In this document: piece after piece, positions 1 to 7,249 of the stretch
Layout of the letters: each line of letters starts with the position of its first letter
Numbering within the stretch: position 1 is the first letter of the stretch
Origin: Ectocarpus siliculosus
Lineage: Eukaryota; Sar; Phaeophyceae; Ectocarpales; Ectocarpaceae
Direction: 5' to 3'
Assembly (NCBI GenBank): GCA_000310025.1
Contig: FN648365.1
Location: 192,935 to 207,479, forward strand
DNA length: 14,545 nucleotides
Position numbers and translations under genes: made by a program
Notes under the pieces: model-generated
Seen by the model: the letters and a program-made list of their open reading frames with translations, nothing else
The model's database searches: none
What the model was told of the DNA's origin: nothing

Positions 1-1
1 C

Positions 2-752
2 GCTCGTTTGTCAGAGCTTCGCGCTCAACGCATTCGGGAGAGGTTCGCCTCACCGGCTTCGGCTGACGCTAACCCCGTGGGTGCTGTCCTCAAACCGCCA
101 GTACCCACACCTGAAGCTTCGGCTTCCGCCTCTGTCTCGTTGGGTGTACAACAGCAGTCCGTCTCGCCGGTTGCTGGTGATGAGCTTTCTGAATTCCCGC
201 TTGAACCACGAGTAGACTCGAATTTTCCTCTCGCTCCATCCACCGTTGAGCACTCAACTCTTGGGACAGACATCGGTTTGACCGTGATGATGACCCTGTA
301 GTACCGCGCTTGTCCAGTCGCTCGGCTTCTCGCAGCACGTTGCAATTTGACTATACAGTGCCGGCGATCCCTCCTTTCTCTTCGCGTAGCGATCGTGTAC
401 AAGCGGCGGCTCGCGCTCAACGGCTTCGTGACCGCCGTGCATCTGCTTCAGTGACATCACCGCTTGCAGATTCCGCCGCATCACATCCGTCTGTTCCAGT
501 AGTTTCGACTACAAGGGTGATTTCGATTGTCTCTGGCACACTCCCCACCGTAGCTTCGGCGACCCCGGTCGCTTCCCAGGCATTTGATTCCGTGGTTTCG
601 TCCACACAAGCACTTTCGTTTGCCTCCGATGCTTTAGCTTCAGTAGTTTCGACTACATATGCGGTTTCGACTGCTTCTGATGTGCCTGTTTCTGCGGTCT
701 CGACTGCTGCAGGTGTATTTGCCCCCATCCCTTTAGCTCCGCCTCTACCCAC
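2..752 (+). pseudogene. 5' part of a Ser/Ala/Val-rich gag-like retroelement frame (partial, frameshifted)
   Basis: The frame is already open at the left edge and starts outside the window. From position 2 it encodes a basic Arg-rich stretch (LRAQRIRERF) and then a Pro/Ser/Ala-rich region, ending at a TAG at 299-301. A second frame, open from 250, carries the same style of protein to 752. The coding style switches between the two at about 250-285, so I infer a frameshift there. The Arg-rich motif recurs in the second frame as ARAQRLRDRR, which suggests old internal duplication. The second frame then becomes a Ser/Val/Thr-rich repeat with recurrent VST motifs. At 752 it is cut by a Copia element and resumes after 4633. 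Composition and linkage to a zinc-knuckle gag further along suggest the N-terminal part of a retrotransposon ORF, but this part alone has no diagnostic domain. Confidence 0.55.
748..752. repeat. Target-site duplication, left copy (CCCAC)
   Basis: CCCAC lies directly before the TG terminus of the left LTR. The same five bases lie directly after the CA terminus of the right LTR, at 4629-4633. A 5-bp duplication is the usual size for Copia and Gypsy integrases. Removing 753-4633 restores a continuous Pro-Thr-Val-Ser reading frame. Confidence 0.93.
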
Positions 753-1075
753 TGTTAGGATGATCCGAACTGGGGGTAGCTTGTCGCAAGACGTGTGTTG
801 AATAGGGTCTCGGCAACTCGGCGAACTCGCGCCAAGGAGGAAAGATGTGCTGGGTTTGTTGTATAGACTTCTTCTTCACATGAAAAACATGGACTCACAT
901 GAACACATGAACACATGAACAGACATGAACAGACATGAACTGCACTCACGCGTGCACGCACCACCATGAGGGGGCGACGCAGTATACAACAGGGGTACCT
1001 TGCACACCCTGGAAATACATTCCACGTACCACACAATCCTACAACCACTTGGCATTGCTACAAGTATATTTATCA
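753..1075 (-). repeat. Left LTR (3' LTR of the Copia element), 323 bp
   Basis: It begins TGTTAGGATG and ends TTTATCA on the plus strand. It aligns along its full length with 4268-4628. Outside the octamer array I count five single-base differences, at GGGTCTCGG, CACATGAAAA, GCACTCACG, ACAATCCTA and TATTTATCA. It holds five ATGAAC units (about 899-938), against ten in the right LTR, which accounts for the whole 38-bp length difference. Confidence 0.93.
899..938. repeat. Short tandem array of ATGAACAC/ATGAACAGAC units in the left LTR
   Basis: Five ATGAAC-containing units occur in a row: two octamers ATGAACAC, two ten-base units ATGAACAGAC and a final partial unit. The matching array in the right LTR (about 4416-4495) has ten units. 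Slippage or unequal exchange inside the LTR is the simplest explanation. Confidence 0.85.
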
Positions 1076-1083
1076 GCCCCCCT
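1076..1083 (-). promoter_or_regulatory. Polypurine tract of the Copia element
   Basis: On the minus strand, AGGGGGG followed by one C abuts the TG start of the left (3') LTR. A purine run in this place primes plus-strand DNA synthesis in LTR retrotransposons. Its location supports the minus-strand orientation of the element. Confidence 0.7.
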
Positions 1084-1357
1084 GCTTGTGACCATGCCAT
1101 GTCTTTTTCGATCCTCAAGAACTCCAAAACACAAGAAAATAAACTCAGAAACTCAACTCAACTCCAGAACAATAGTCTCACTGGCTAGACATCAATACCC
1201 ATCCCCGGTCATATCAGATATACTTCTTCGAGCTTCAGTGAACTAATTGCCCCCCAGCCTAGAACATCATCCATTGACAAAAACCATGTGCAAAAATGCA
1301 AAATGTTGCCACCCTAGTTGTTTGATATCATACAAAAACAACCCAGACATCAAAATA
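1084..1357. other. Copia 3' non-coding interval
   Basis: This 274-bp stretch lies between the pol stop codon (TAA at 1358-1360, minus strand) and the polypurine tract. It is A/C-rich on the plus strand and has no reading frame with recognisable homology. It fits the untranslated 3' segment of the element. Confidence 0.6.
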
Positions 1358-2240
1358 TTAATCCATACTCATTACGAAGTTATGATGAAAATCAAAATTT
1401 CCCACGTGAAGTGCCTTCGTGAGGAAGTCAGCATGTTGATAAGCCGATTCCACGAGAAAAATCGAAATCTCCTTCCTGCTTTACGTCGATGTGCTTCGAG
1501 TTACTGTTGCTAATCGGGTTCTGCGCCAACTGAATAGCCCCCTGGTTATCCTCGAACACCGGAATACACGGCATATCTGCTTCTGGCAACATGAAACGCC
1601 ATACTTGCCTCAGAAACAATACTTCCTTCATCACATCCGCAATAGAGACATACTCCGCCTCTCTCTGTCGTGCTCAACGTAACGCACTTCTGCGTCCTTG
1701 AAAACCAAGAAATACATCCCCCCCCACACATCACCAATCCTCCTGACACAGACCTCCTATCGGCAGCCTTACTTGCATAGTCTGCGTCTGCGAACACCTC
1801 CTCCATGCTCAACCCTGCTACACTACCCCTCCTGAATGTACTACCAGTGTCACCAGTCCTTACCACATACATACCCCAAAAAACCAAGACCTGCTCTCCA
1901 ATGAGTTTCTTTGGGAGAAGCACAGTACCGTGCTACCGCTCTCACTGCGTTCGCGATATCTGGCCTCGTTTGCGTTGCCAGCCACATCAATGATCCTATC
2001 AGCTCACGAAAAGGCCTTGATACCACTTCTTCATCCTGGTCAAACTCTGAAAGTTTCAATCCTACAGGAAGAGGAATTTCCTTCCCGTACTCTACCCCAA
2101 ACTCCATCCCCAACTTTTCAGCGTACGTCTGCTTCGAGGTCTTCAAAGTCCCTGCATCCCAATTTTCCAAGAATAAAATCCCCTCTACCACCTGCTCCCT
2201 CAGGTTGTGATCGCTGTTCACAACCAAGCATCCTGTGAAA
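1358..2240 (-). pseudogene. Copia pol remnant: RT C-terminus and RNase H, frameshifted
   Basis: Read on the minus strand from about 2240 down, the first frame gives the end of the RT domain, with KTSKQTYAEKL and then RELIGSLMWLATQTRPDIA near 2005, the classic Copia RT-connection signature. At about 1850-1880 the frame changes and gives the RNase H start, with FADADYASK, DRRSVSGG and CVTLSTTE. An apparent 4-bp GAGA insertion near 1668 shifts it again to EYVSIADVMKE and PVFEDNQGAIQLAQNP (about 1540). After SKHIDV (about 1480) the usual HHFLRE stretch is missing and another frame gives QHADFLTKALHVG, ending MSMD-TAA at 1358. The end is therefore a normal Copia C-terminus, with at least three disruptions. 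The RT catalytic core and integrase are absent. Copia identity is secure; loss of function is directly visible. Confidence 0.92.
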
Positions 2241-2242
2241 AC

Positions 2243-3292
2243 CCCGAAAATAAAATCGTACTCGATCAGGCTTGACCTCGTACTCTAAAAGACCAAACAC
2301 AAAGCCGAAGCAACACAAACCAAAGCCAAAACAATGAGAACACCAAATAAGAAAAGTCACACCGTTTGTCACATGAAGTATTTTTTTCCGGCCCATCAAC
2401 CCCAGCGCTTTCATCCATCCCTCCTGCCACTGCTTCTTCCCCGCTGTAGCCACCCTCGCCTCTGCCGCGGCCACCCTTTTCTGCTGGCATCGCCGCGGCT
2501 CGGGCTTCATCAGGTGCCACGTGTCCGCCTGGGTGGGGTGTGTGCAGCTGTCTCTCCGGAGGGATTGACTCGGCAGTGCAGGGGAGATTGCGCATCCGAA
2601 AGGGAAAGGCAAAGGCAAAATCAGTCACCCAAAGCGTCAATTCAGCACGTGGCACTGCTGGGGAGAATAGCTTGCATTACGCCCCCTGTTCTGCGCAGCA
2701 GTGATCGTTGTCTTTCGCATTCTGTACGACGTCATGGTTACCTATCAAATCGAACGCCAATCTACGACTGAGGATAATAACTCCTCTTTCGCAAAAGTGA
2801 CACAACGATTCTTGCGATTTGTCTGACAAGGTTAATTATTCCTCGGTCACGCAAACAACAATGTTGGATCCATGTTAGAGCTTACACAGCTGTGTTTCTG
2901 ATCAGCAACCCAACACATCTTCTTACTGGTGTGCAACCACTGCGCTGCTTTCGTGCATACAGTGTTCTGGTACGAATTGGAGATCATCTCCATGTATTCC
3001 TGTCGGTTACACAGACCCCTGACCAAATTTCCAAGTGTATCCCCCTACAACTCCTACCGCTGGACATGCAACAGACTCCTGTTCGTAACACGCAACTCAT
3101 TGTCGGTAGAGGGTACAAAGATTCATGACGCCTTCGCATATCCCGTTATCGACGTGAACGCAAAAATAATGAGTCGGAGATCAATCTCTGTATTTTAACA
3201 CGTACGGGACAAAACATTTCCATCAACGTCAAAGCACTCAAGAAGGTATACGCAGCAGCTTGGTTAGGATTCGCTGACAATCTCGTCTAAAC
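2243..3292. other. Copia interior without recognised coding sequence
   Basis: RT homology stops abruptly near 2240. The following kilobase should encode RT core and integrase, but no HHCC or DDE integrase signature and no RT palm motif could be read in any frame. A minus-strand open stretch (2118-2618) has a Lys/Arg/Ala-rich middle but no recognisable domain, and part of it overlaps the RT remnant in the wrong frame. This may be sequence replacing deleted pol, or badly decayed sequence. Confidence 0.5.
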
Positions 3293-3487
3293 TTTCAGTT
3301 TCTGTGGTTGACTGGCAACCTTACGTGGCGTAGTAGCCATACAACCTCGCAGTTTTGTGGGTGACTGGCAACCTTACGTGACGCAATATCCGTTTAACCT
3401 CGCAGTTTTGTGTGGGTGACTGGCAACCTTACGTGACTCAATATCCATTTAACCTCGCAGTTTTGCGTGGATCACTGGCAACCTTAT
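3293..3487. repeat. Tandem repeat with a period of about 55 bp inside the Copia element
   Basis: The motif ACTGGCAACCTTA starts at 3311, 3364, 3419 and 3474, a spacing of 53, 55 and 55 bp. Between copies lies a conserved CAATATCC...TTTAACCTCGCAGTTTTG segment. The first and last units are more diverged. The array falls in the part of the element without recognised genes. No coding role is evident. Confidence 0.9.
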
Positions 3488-3795
3488 CTAGAATAGAACG
3501 CCCTTTGATGGGGTCTACTGCTGTACCTCTCAGGAAAAACATGTGCAACATGATGACGCGTATGTATGCAGAACTCAACAAGGTGTGCTGTAGGTTTATC
3601 GGAGCACACCCAAACGAAATCGACGAAGACAAGCATGCAAGCACATACCAAAACCACTTCAGACGTAAAACGGTGAGCAGATCATCACGTGCCTGAGCGG
3701 ATCTACGACCCTAGTAGGCGCATGCTGATGGTGTTGCTGCTCGGCATCTCCAGTGTTATAACAACATCCGAAATTGGCTCTCAAAAACCTGTACT
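3488..3795. other. Copia interior between tandem repeat and gag-position ORF
   Basis: No convincing gene is seen. Short frames are open on both strands around 3412-3696 but show no domain. Minus-strand sequence at about 3756-3880 continues the protein style of the upstream ORF in another frame (VSGLYVIHVAPFTGVF), which may mean that ORF is frameshifted near its end. Confidence 0.4.
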
Positions 3796-4194
3796 CTAAC
3801 CTGGACATCGCCACTCGAATCGAACACACCCGTAAATGGGGCTACATGTATTACATACAGGCCTGACACGGATGGTGTCCTTAGGGGGTAAGACTTCCCT
3901 GGTTTCCTCCCCCGGGGTGTTGGTCCTTCGCATTGCCCGCGCAAAGAACTCAACGAGACGGTCCTCCAACGATCGTGGCTGGTCTTCAGGTTGCGGGTCT
4001 AACGCTGTTCCAGCCGGCCGAGCATGCCGGGGATCGCCTCCATCGGGGAGCTTGTCCACGCTCTCTGATGCGGGACGCTTCTCTTCGGTAAACTTGAATT
4101 TTTCTTGTATTCCCTTCTCCACTTCCTCTTTGATGTGCGCCGATAATGCTTGGCGGTCCTCTTCAGTAAAGCTGCTGAGGTCGAGGGCTTCCAT
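3796..4194 (-). CDS. Short ORF in the gag position of the Copia element (132 aa)
   Basis: The ATG at 4194-4192 is the first on the element's sense strand after the 5' LTR, 73 bp inside it. It opens MEALDLSSFTEEDRQALSAH and continues with a charged, probably helical stretch (KEEVEKGIQEKF). A Pro-rich hydrophilic region (about residues 45-75) and an Arg-rich helix (about 76-92, DRLVEFFARAMRR) follow. Position and orientation match a Copia gag start, but there is no zinc knuckle, and at 132 residues it is much shorter than usual gag. The last 25 residues change character, and the neighbouring frame at 3756-3880 also looks protein-like, so the true frame may shift near 3870. I recognise no specific family. 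The gag role is inferred from position only. Confidence 0.55.
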   Translation of the reverse strand: MEALDLSSFTEEDRQALSAHIKEEVEKGIQEKFKFTEEKRPASESVDKLPDGGDPRHARPAGTALDPQPEDQPRSLEDRLVEFFARAMRRTNTPGEETREVLPPKDTIRVRPVCNTCSPIYGCVRFEWRCPG

Positions 4195-4216
4195 GATCTA
4201 CTTCTCTAGCCGAACC

Positions 4217-4224
4217 CTTTTATA
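4217..4224 (-). promoter_or_regulatory. TATAAAAG box upstream of the gag-position ORF
   Basis: The minus strand reads TATAAAAG 22 bp before the ATG at 4194. It matches a TATA box but lies downstream of the LTR, where a retrotransposon promoter is not expected. With so short a spacing it may be chance. Confidence 0.25.
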
Positions 4225-4246
4225 GCTAACCTCACCTCGGGATCCC

Positions 4247-4257
4247 GTATGATATCA
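4247..4257 (-). promoter_or_regulatory. Candidate primer-binding site
   Basis: Ten bases inside the 5' LTR the minus strand reads TGATATCATAC. It resembles the TGGTATCAGAGC site complementary to initiator methionine tRNA that many Copia elements use, matching 8 of 12 positions. Location fits; the match is imperfect, so another tRNA or decay is possible. Confidence 0.4.
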
Positions 4258-4267
4258 CACGCTAGCG

Positions 4268-4628
4268 TGTTAGGATGATCCGAACTGGGGGTAGCTTGTC
4301 GCAAGACGTGTGTTGAATAGGGTGTCGGCAACTCGGCGAACTCGCGCCAAGGAGGAAAGATGTGCTGGGTTTGTTGTATAGACTTCTTCTTCACATGGAA
4401 AACATGGACTCACATGAACACATGAACACATGAACACATGAACACATGAACATATGAACACATGAACACATGAACACATGAACAGACATGAACTGCACGC
4501 ACGCGTGCACGCACCACCATGAGGGGGCGACGCAGTATACAACAGGGGTACCTTGCACACCCTGGAAATACATTCCACGTACCACACAATTCTACAACCA
4601 CTTGGCATTGCTACAAGTATATCTATCA
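4268..4628 (-). repeat. Right LTR (5' LTR of the Copia element), 361 bp
   Basis: It starts TGTTAGGATG and ends TCTATCA, and aligns with 753-1075 from end to end. It contains ten ATGAAC units at about 4416-4495, one mutated to ATGAACAT. A GC-rich palindrome-like stretch, GCACGCACGCGTGCACGC, follows the array. It should carry the element's promoter on the minus strand; no clear TATA box is seen inside it. Confidence 0.93.
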
Positions 4629-4633
4629 CCCAC
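4629..4633. repeat. Target-site duplication, right copy (CCCAC)
   Basis: This is identical to 748-752 and directly follows the CA terminus of the right LTR. The gag-like reading frame resumes here with Pro-Thr-Val-Ser. Confidence 0.93.
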
Positions 4634-5570
4634 AGTTTCGACTGTTCGCGGTGCTTTTGCCTCTGCAGCCCCACCTTTGCGCGCCGTTTCGACGCTGCGT
4701 ACTGTGCCGTCTGCCCCCCCACATGCCTTTCATGTTCCCACTACCGGTGCATCTGTTCCTGCGGTTTCGACTGCTGCACGTGTACCCTTGCCCATTCCGT
4801 TGACACCCGCCTCTACCCGCAGTTTCGACTGCTGGCGATGCTATTATTCCTACAGCTCCGCCTCTGCGTACCGTTTCGACTTTCCATACAGTGGCGTCTG
4901 CTCCCTTCCCCGCCCCCACTATCATCACACAGGGCCCTGTGCCGGCTGCTTCGACTGCTGTACATACCGCTGTTTCTATGCCCATAGATGCGCCTCTGCC
5001 CGCATTTTTCACAGATTCACGTGTTCCCACGGCGGGTTTCGATCCTACCGTTTCGACCGACTCTGCCATGCTAGCTTCTGCTTCGGCGCCCCTAACTGCG
5101 ACCTCGGTTGTTTCAGCAGTACCCTCTGCCCCTACCCCTTCCCCTTATGCTTACGCCGTGCCCCCCCCCCCCCCTATGCTTTCCTCTTCGCATGAACGTG
5201 CTGCTGATGCCTTGTTCCGTCTTGAAATCGTAGAGCGCCGTAACCGCCATCTCTACGACATCCTCCGCCGTACGACGATGGTGGCCACCTCCCCTGCCGT
5301 CAAGCCCGAGGCGGCGTCTTCTGCTGGGATATCGACTCCAGAGCTTCGGGATTCCACCACCGGTGGCGGAACAAGGTCTGCAGTCACCGGCCGGCCGGCC
5401 GAGCCTGTCTAGATGGTCCTACCCCCCTCGGCTTCGGCCACCACCGCTGCTTCGGCGGCGCCCTCGGCTTCGGCCGCCACCCCTGCTTCGGCAGTACCCC
5501 CGGCTTCGGCCACGGCTTCGGCCGCGGCTGCAACTTCCGGACTTGGCCACGGAAGTGGCCATCCCTTTGC
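4634..5570 (+). pseudogene. Gag-like Ser/Ala/Val-rich frame, continuation after the Copia insertion
   Basis: The reading frame interrupted at 752 resumes with VSTVRGAFASAAPP and keeps the same composition and VST spacing. Near 4805 an extra C in ACACCCGCC shifts it; comparison with the paralogous module at 731-752 (TTAGCTCCGCCT against TTGACACCCGCCT) shows the single added base. The new frame runs to TAG at 5410-5412 and is open beyond it. A less repetitive segment (about 5188-5270) reads HERAADALFRLEIVERRN, probably a helix. After the stop an Ala/Ser/Pro-rich tract built from GCTTCGGCC-type units (about 5430-5535) follows, and a further frame change occurs at about 5540-5570. No catalytic motif is present. 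This is the middle of the inferred long retroelement ORF. Confidence 0.6.
5161..5174. repeat. C14 homopolymer coding for proline
   Basis: Fourteen consecutive C residues encode a proline run inside the gag-like frame. Such runs are prone to slippage, in vivo and in sequencing, so the frame on either side should be trusted separately. Confidence 0.9.
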
Positions 5571-6535
5571 GTGGTCGTCACCAGTCAGGAGGCGGTGGAT
5601 GTGGCCAACACCTCCCGTCTGGATCTTCGGGATCTGGCCGGCCGTTTCCTCGCTGGGATGCGCACGGCCAACGCCCACGCCACTGCTCCCGTGGTGTGCC
5701 CTGGCTGCAACGGCCCGTCTACGGAGGCCTCCTATGGGTTCCAGCAGCCGGCGCCGGGTCGTGTCAAGCAGGTGCAACCGTCGCGTTCGAGTCGGGAGAG
5801 TGGTCCTGGTAGTTCGGGAGAGGAGTCTGGCTGGAGCTCGGCCGGAGCATCGCGTCGACCCCCGGCGCCCTCGTCCTCTTCGGTGGGTGGTAGCCGGGAG
5901 AGAAAGGTGGCCAAGCGTGGCGGGGATGACCCTCGTGCCTCCAAGAGCAAGAGCGGGACCGGGTCGGGCTCGGACACCAGCTTGTCCCGCAAGTCGGGCC
6001 GTCAAAGGCAAGTAGTTCCGTCTCTTATGCACGCGACTTCGGGTGCTCGTTTCTTTTTGCCTGATGATTTTGTTCCTCCGGCTTCGGCCCCCCCCGTTTC
6101 TTCGGAAACTCGTGTTGCGTTTTCGGACCTTCCGGCTTCGGCCCCCCCCGTTTCTTCGGAAACTCGTGTTGCGTTTTCGAACCTTCCGGCTACGCCCCCG
6201 CCCGTTTCTTCGGAAACTGTTGCACCCCTTGTTGTTTCTACCGCTCGCCATGCTGTAGATTCAGGAATTGTGCAGAACCCTGGGTTTTCGAACCCAACCC
6301 CCCCCTCGGCGTTTGTACCACCTGTGCCAGGTGTTCCGCATGTTGTGTTGTCTTCGGACTATGCTCACCCTGCTGCTTCGGTAGCTGCTGTCACACCCCC
6401 CGTTGTTGTTGATGATCGTGTTTTGCCACTTTCTTCAAACATCGCACATGCTCGCCAAGCCACGATTGATGCGACCGATGCTCATGCACGTGCGGTTCAT
6501 GTCACCACAGTGAAACACGCGTACATCACCCTCAA
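5571..6535 (+). pseudogene. Gag-like frame, Ser/Pro/Val-rich segment before the capsid-like region
   Basis: From about 5571 the frame reads VVVTSQEAVDVANTSRLDLR, with a possible helix (LRDLAGRFLAGMRTANAHA) and a CPGC pair near residue 44. A basic Ser/Gly-rich linker (about 5750-6015) follows, with clusters such as SRERKVAKRGG that could bind nucleic acid. Then come an 18-residue repeat (6078-6225) and a Val/Ala/Pro-rich stretch. Protein-like character fades at about 6500-6535, where the capsid-like frame opens in another phase, so a -1 type shift or a separate ORF start is implied. No ATG-led start convincingly separates it from the upstream segment. Confidence 0.55.
6078..6225 (+). repeat. 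54-bp in-frame tandem repeat (18 aa x 2.7)
   Basis: Units start at 6078, 6132 and 6186. The first two are identical except for one G/A difference near the end (SDL against SNL). The third diverges and is truncated after the SSET motif. The encoded unit is PASAPPVSSETRVAFSDL. The near identity points to very recent duplication. Confidence 0.95.
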
Positions 6536-6562
6536 CTTGAAAAAGTCGAGAGTGTCGCTACC

Positions 6563-7249
6563 ATGCCCTTTCCTGCAACTTTGTTGCCGGGCGATGGCTA
6601 TCAACAGCTTCTTCGCACAACACGTACGGCTTTATCCGATATTTTGTCGTTGTGTGATGAACAGAGTGATGGGTTGCACGGTACCGATTTCGTGCGTGGG
6701 TGGGAACGACCCCTCGAAAAGAAACTTTTGAGTGCGATCACCCCTGACAAGCCCTCCACTGCCGATCTCGTCCTCTCCGTCACTGATTACTTTCAGCAGG
6801 TGAAGAGGAGCTTGGACAGCGGCGCCACCGGACCAGAAGCTTTTCAGATGTTGTTGCGTCATCTTGCAGAGCAATTTGATGTCGGCGACCGTCAAGAGTC
6901 GTTTTTGCGGCTACAACAATTTGGCGTAGCAGATGGTACTTCTTTCGCGGATTACCTTCGTGCTTTCCGTTTGTTGCTTTCGTCTGTGACTGGCTCTGAG
7001 CCTACTCTGGCTCCTAGTGTATCCATGGTTCTAGAAATAGTGCGACATTCGGTCTGCAAGCAGTTTCCGAGTTTGTCTCCGATTTTGTACCCGGGTGCTC
7101 TGGCCACGGCCGTCACTCCCTTCGCGTCGATTGCGGATATGTGGGAGGCGTTCGCGCCTGTACCGACAATTAAAACACCGGCTATCGGCGGTTCATCCTT
7201 TTTTTCGTTGTCTTCCACGCGTGGCTCCTCCCAGCCTCGGCGGTCCTAA
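6563..7249 (+). pseudogene. Capsid-like gag segment of the retroelement (ends at in-frame TAA)
   Basis: The ATG at 6563 opens MPFPATLLPGDGYQQLL; the same frame is open a little upstream (ETRVHHPQLEKVESVA), so the ATG may be internal. The 228-residue segment is the most globular in the region and looks all-helical. RGWERPLEKKLLSAI is followed by LVLSVTDYFQQVKRSL, MLLRHLAEQFDVGDRQESF, TSFADYLRAFRLLLSSV and IADMWEAF. Helices of this type followed by a zinc knuckle are typical of retrotransposon gag capsid domains, where they assemble the particle. TAA at 7247-7249 ends it, but the same frame runs on with matching composition (HRAPAPSGQWTPGSAQNPV). I therefore read the stop as a point mutation or readthrough site, not a natural end. 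Confidence 0.7.

Larger units (their letters stand above)
753..4628 (-). mobile_element. Ty1/Copia LTR retrotransposon, internally deleted, nested in the gag-like ORF
   Basis: The 3,876-bp element is bounded by two direct LTRs with TG...CA ends and flanked by CCCAC duplications. Everything internal reads on the minus strand in the expected order: right LTR (5'), possible primer-binding site, short ORF in the gag position, a long stretch without recognised coding sequence, RT C-terminus, RNase H, polypurine tract, left LTR (3'). The interior is only 3,192 bp, shorter than the 4-5 kb usual for a complete Copia. No protease, integrase or RT catalytic core (YVDD box) was found. The RNase H region is frameshifted, so the copy cannot encode its own transposition enzymes. 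The LTRs remain nearly identical, so the insertion looks recent. The Copia assignment rests on conserved Copia RNase H and C-terminal motifs at 1358-1850. Confidence 0.93.

Noticed and set aside
310-801. Plus-strand frame ending at 801 as an intact gene.
   Set aside because: The last 16 codons come from the Copia LTR; the host frame ends at the insertion site at 752.
2118-2618. 166-aa minus-strand frame overlapping the RT remnant.
   Set aside because: Its C-terminal third is the wrong-frame shadow of the Copia RT. The rest is low complexity with no pol motif.
3293-3487. Regularly spaced repeats suggesting a CRISPR array.
   Set aside because: The intervening segments are themselves repeated, so this is a simple tandem array, and the context is eukaryotic.
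4488-5195. 235-aa plus-strand frame spanning the right LTR and the Ser/Val region.
   Set aside because: Its first 47 codons are LTR sequence, and the part after about 4805 is the wrong frame following a one-base insertion. Only about 4629-4805 is genuine.
5409-6251. Arg/Gly-rich 280-aa frame on the minus strand.
   Set aside because: It mirrors the Ser/Ala/Pro-rich plus-strand frame; repeated GCTTCGGCC units read backwards give Ala/Glu/Arg repeats. No domain, start context or splice signal.
6535-6560. TTGAAAAAGTC before the capsid-like ORF as a -1 programmed frameshift site.
   Set aside because: It lacks a full X XXY YYZ heptamer (only five A residues before G), and the upstream frame already loses protein-like character before this point.
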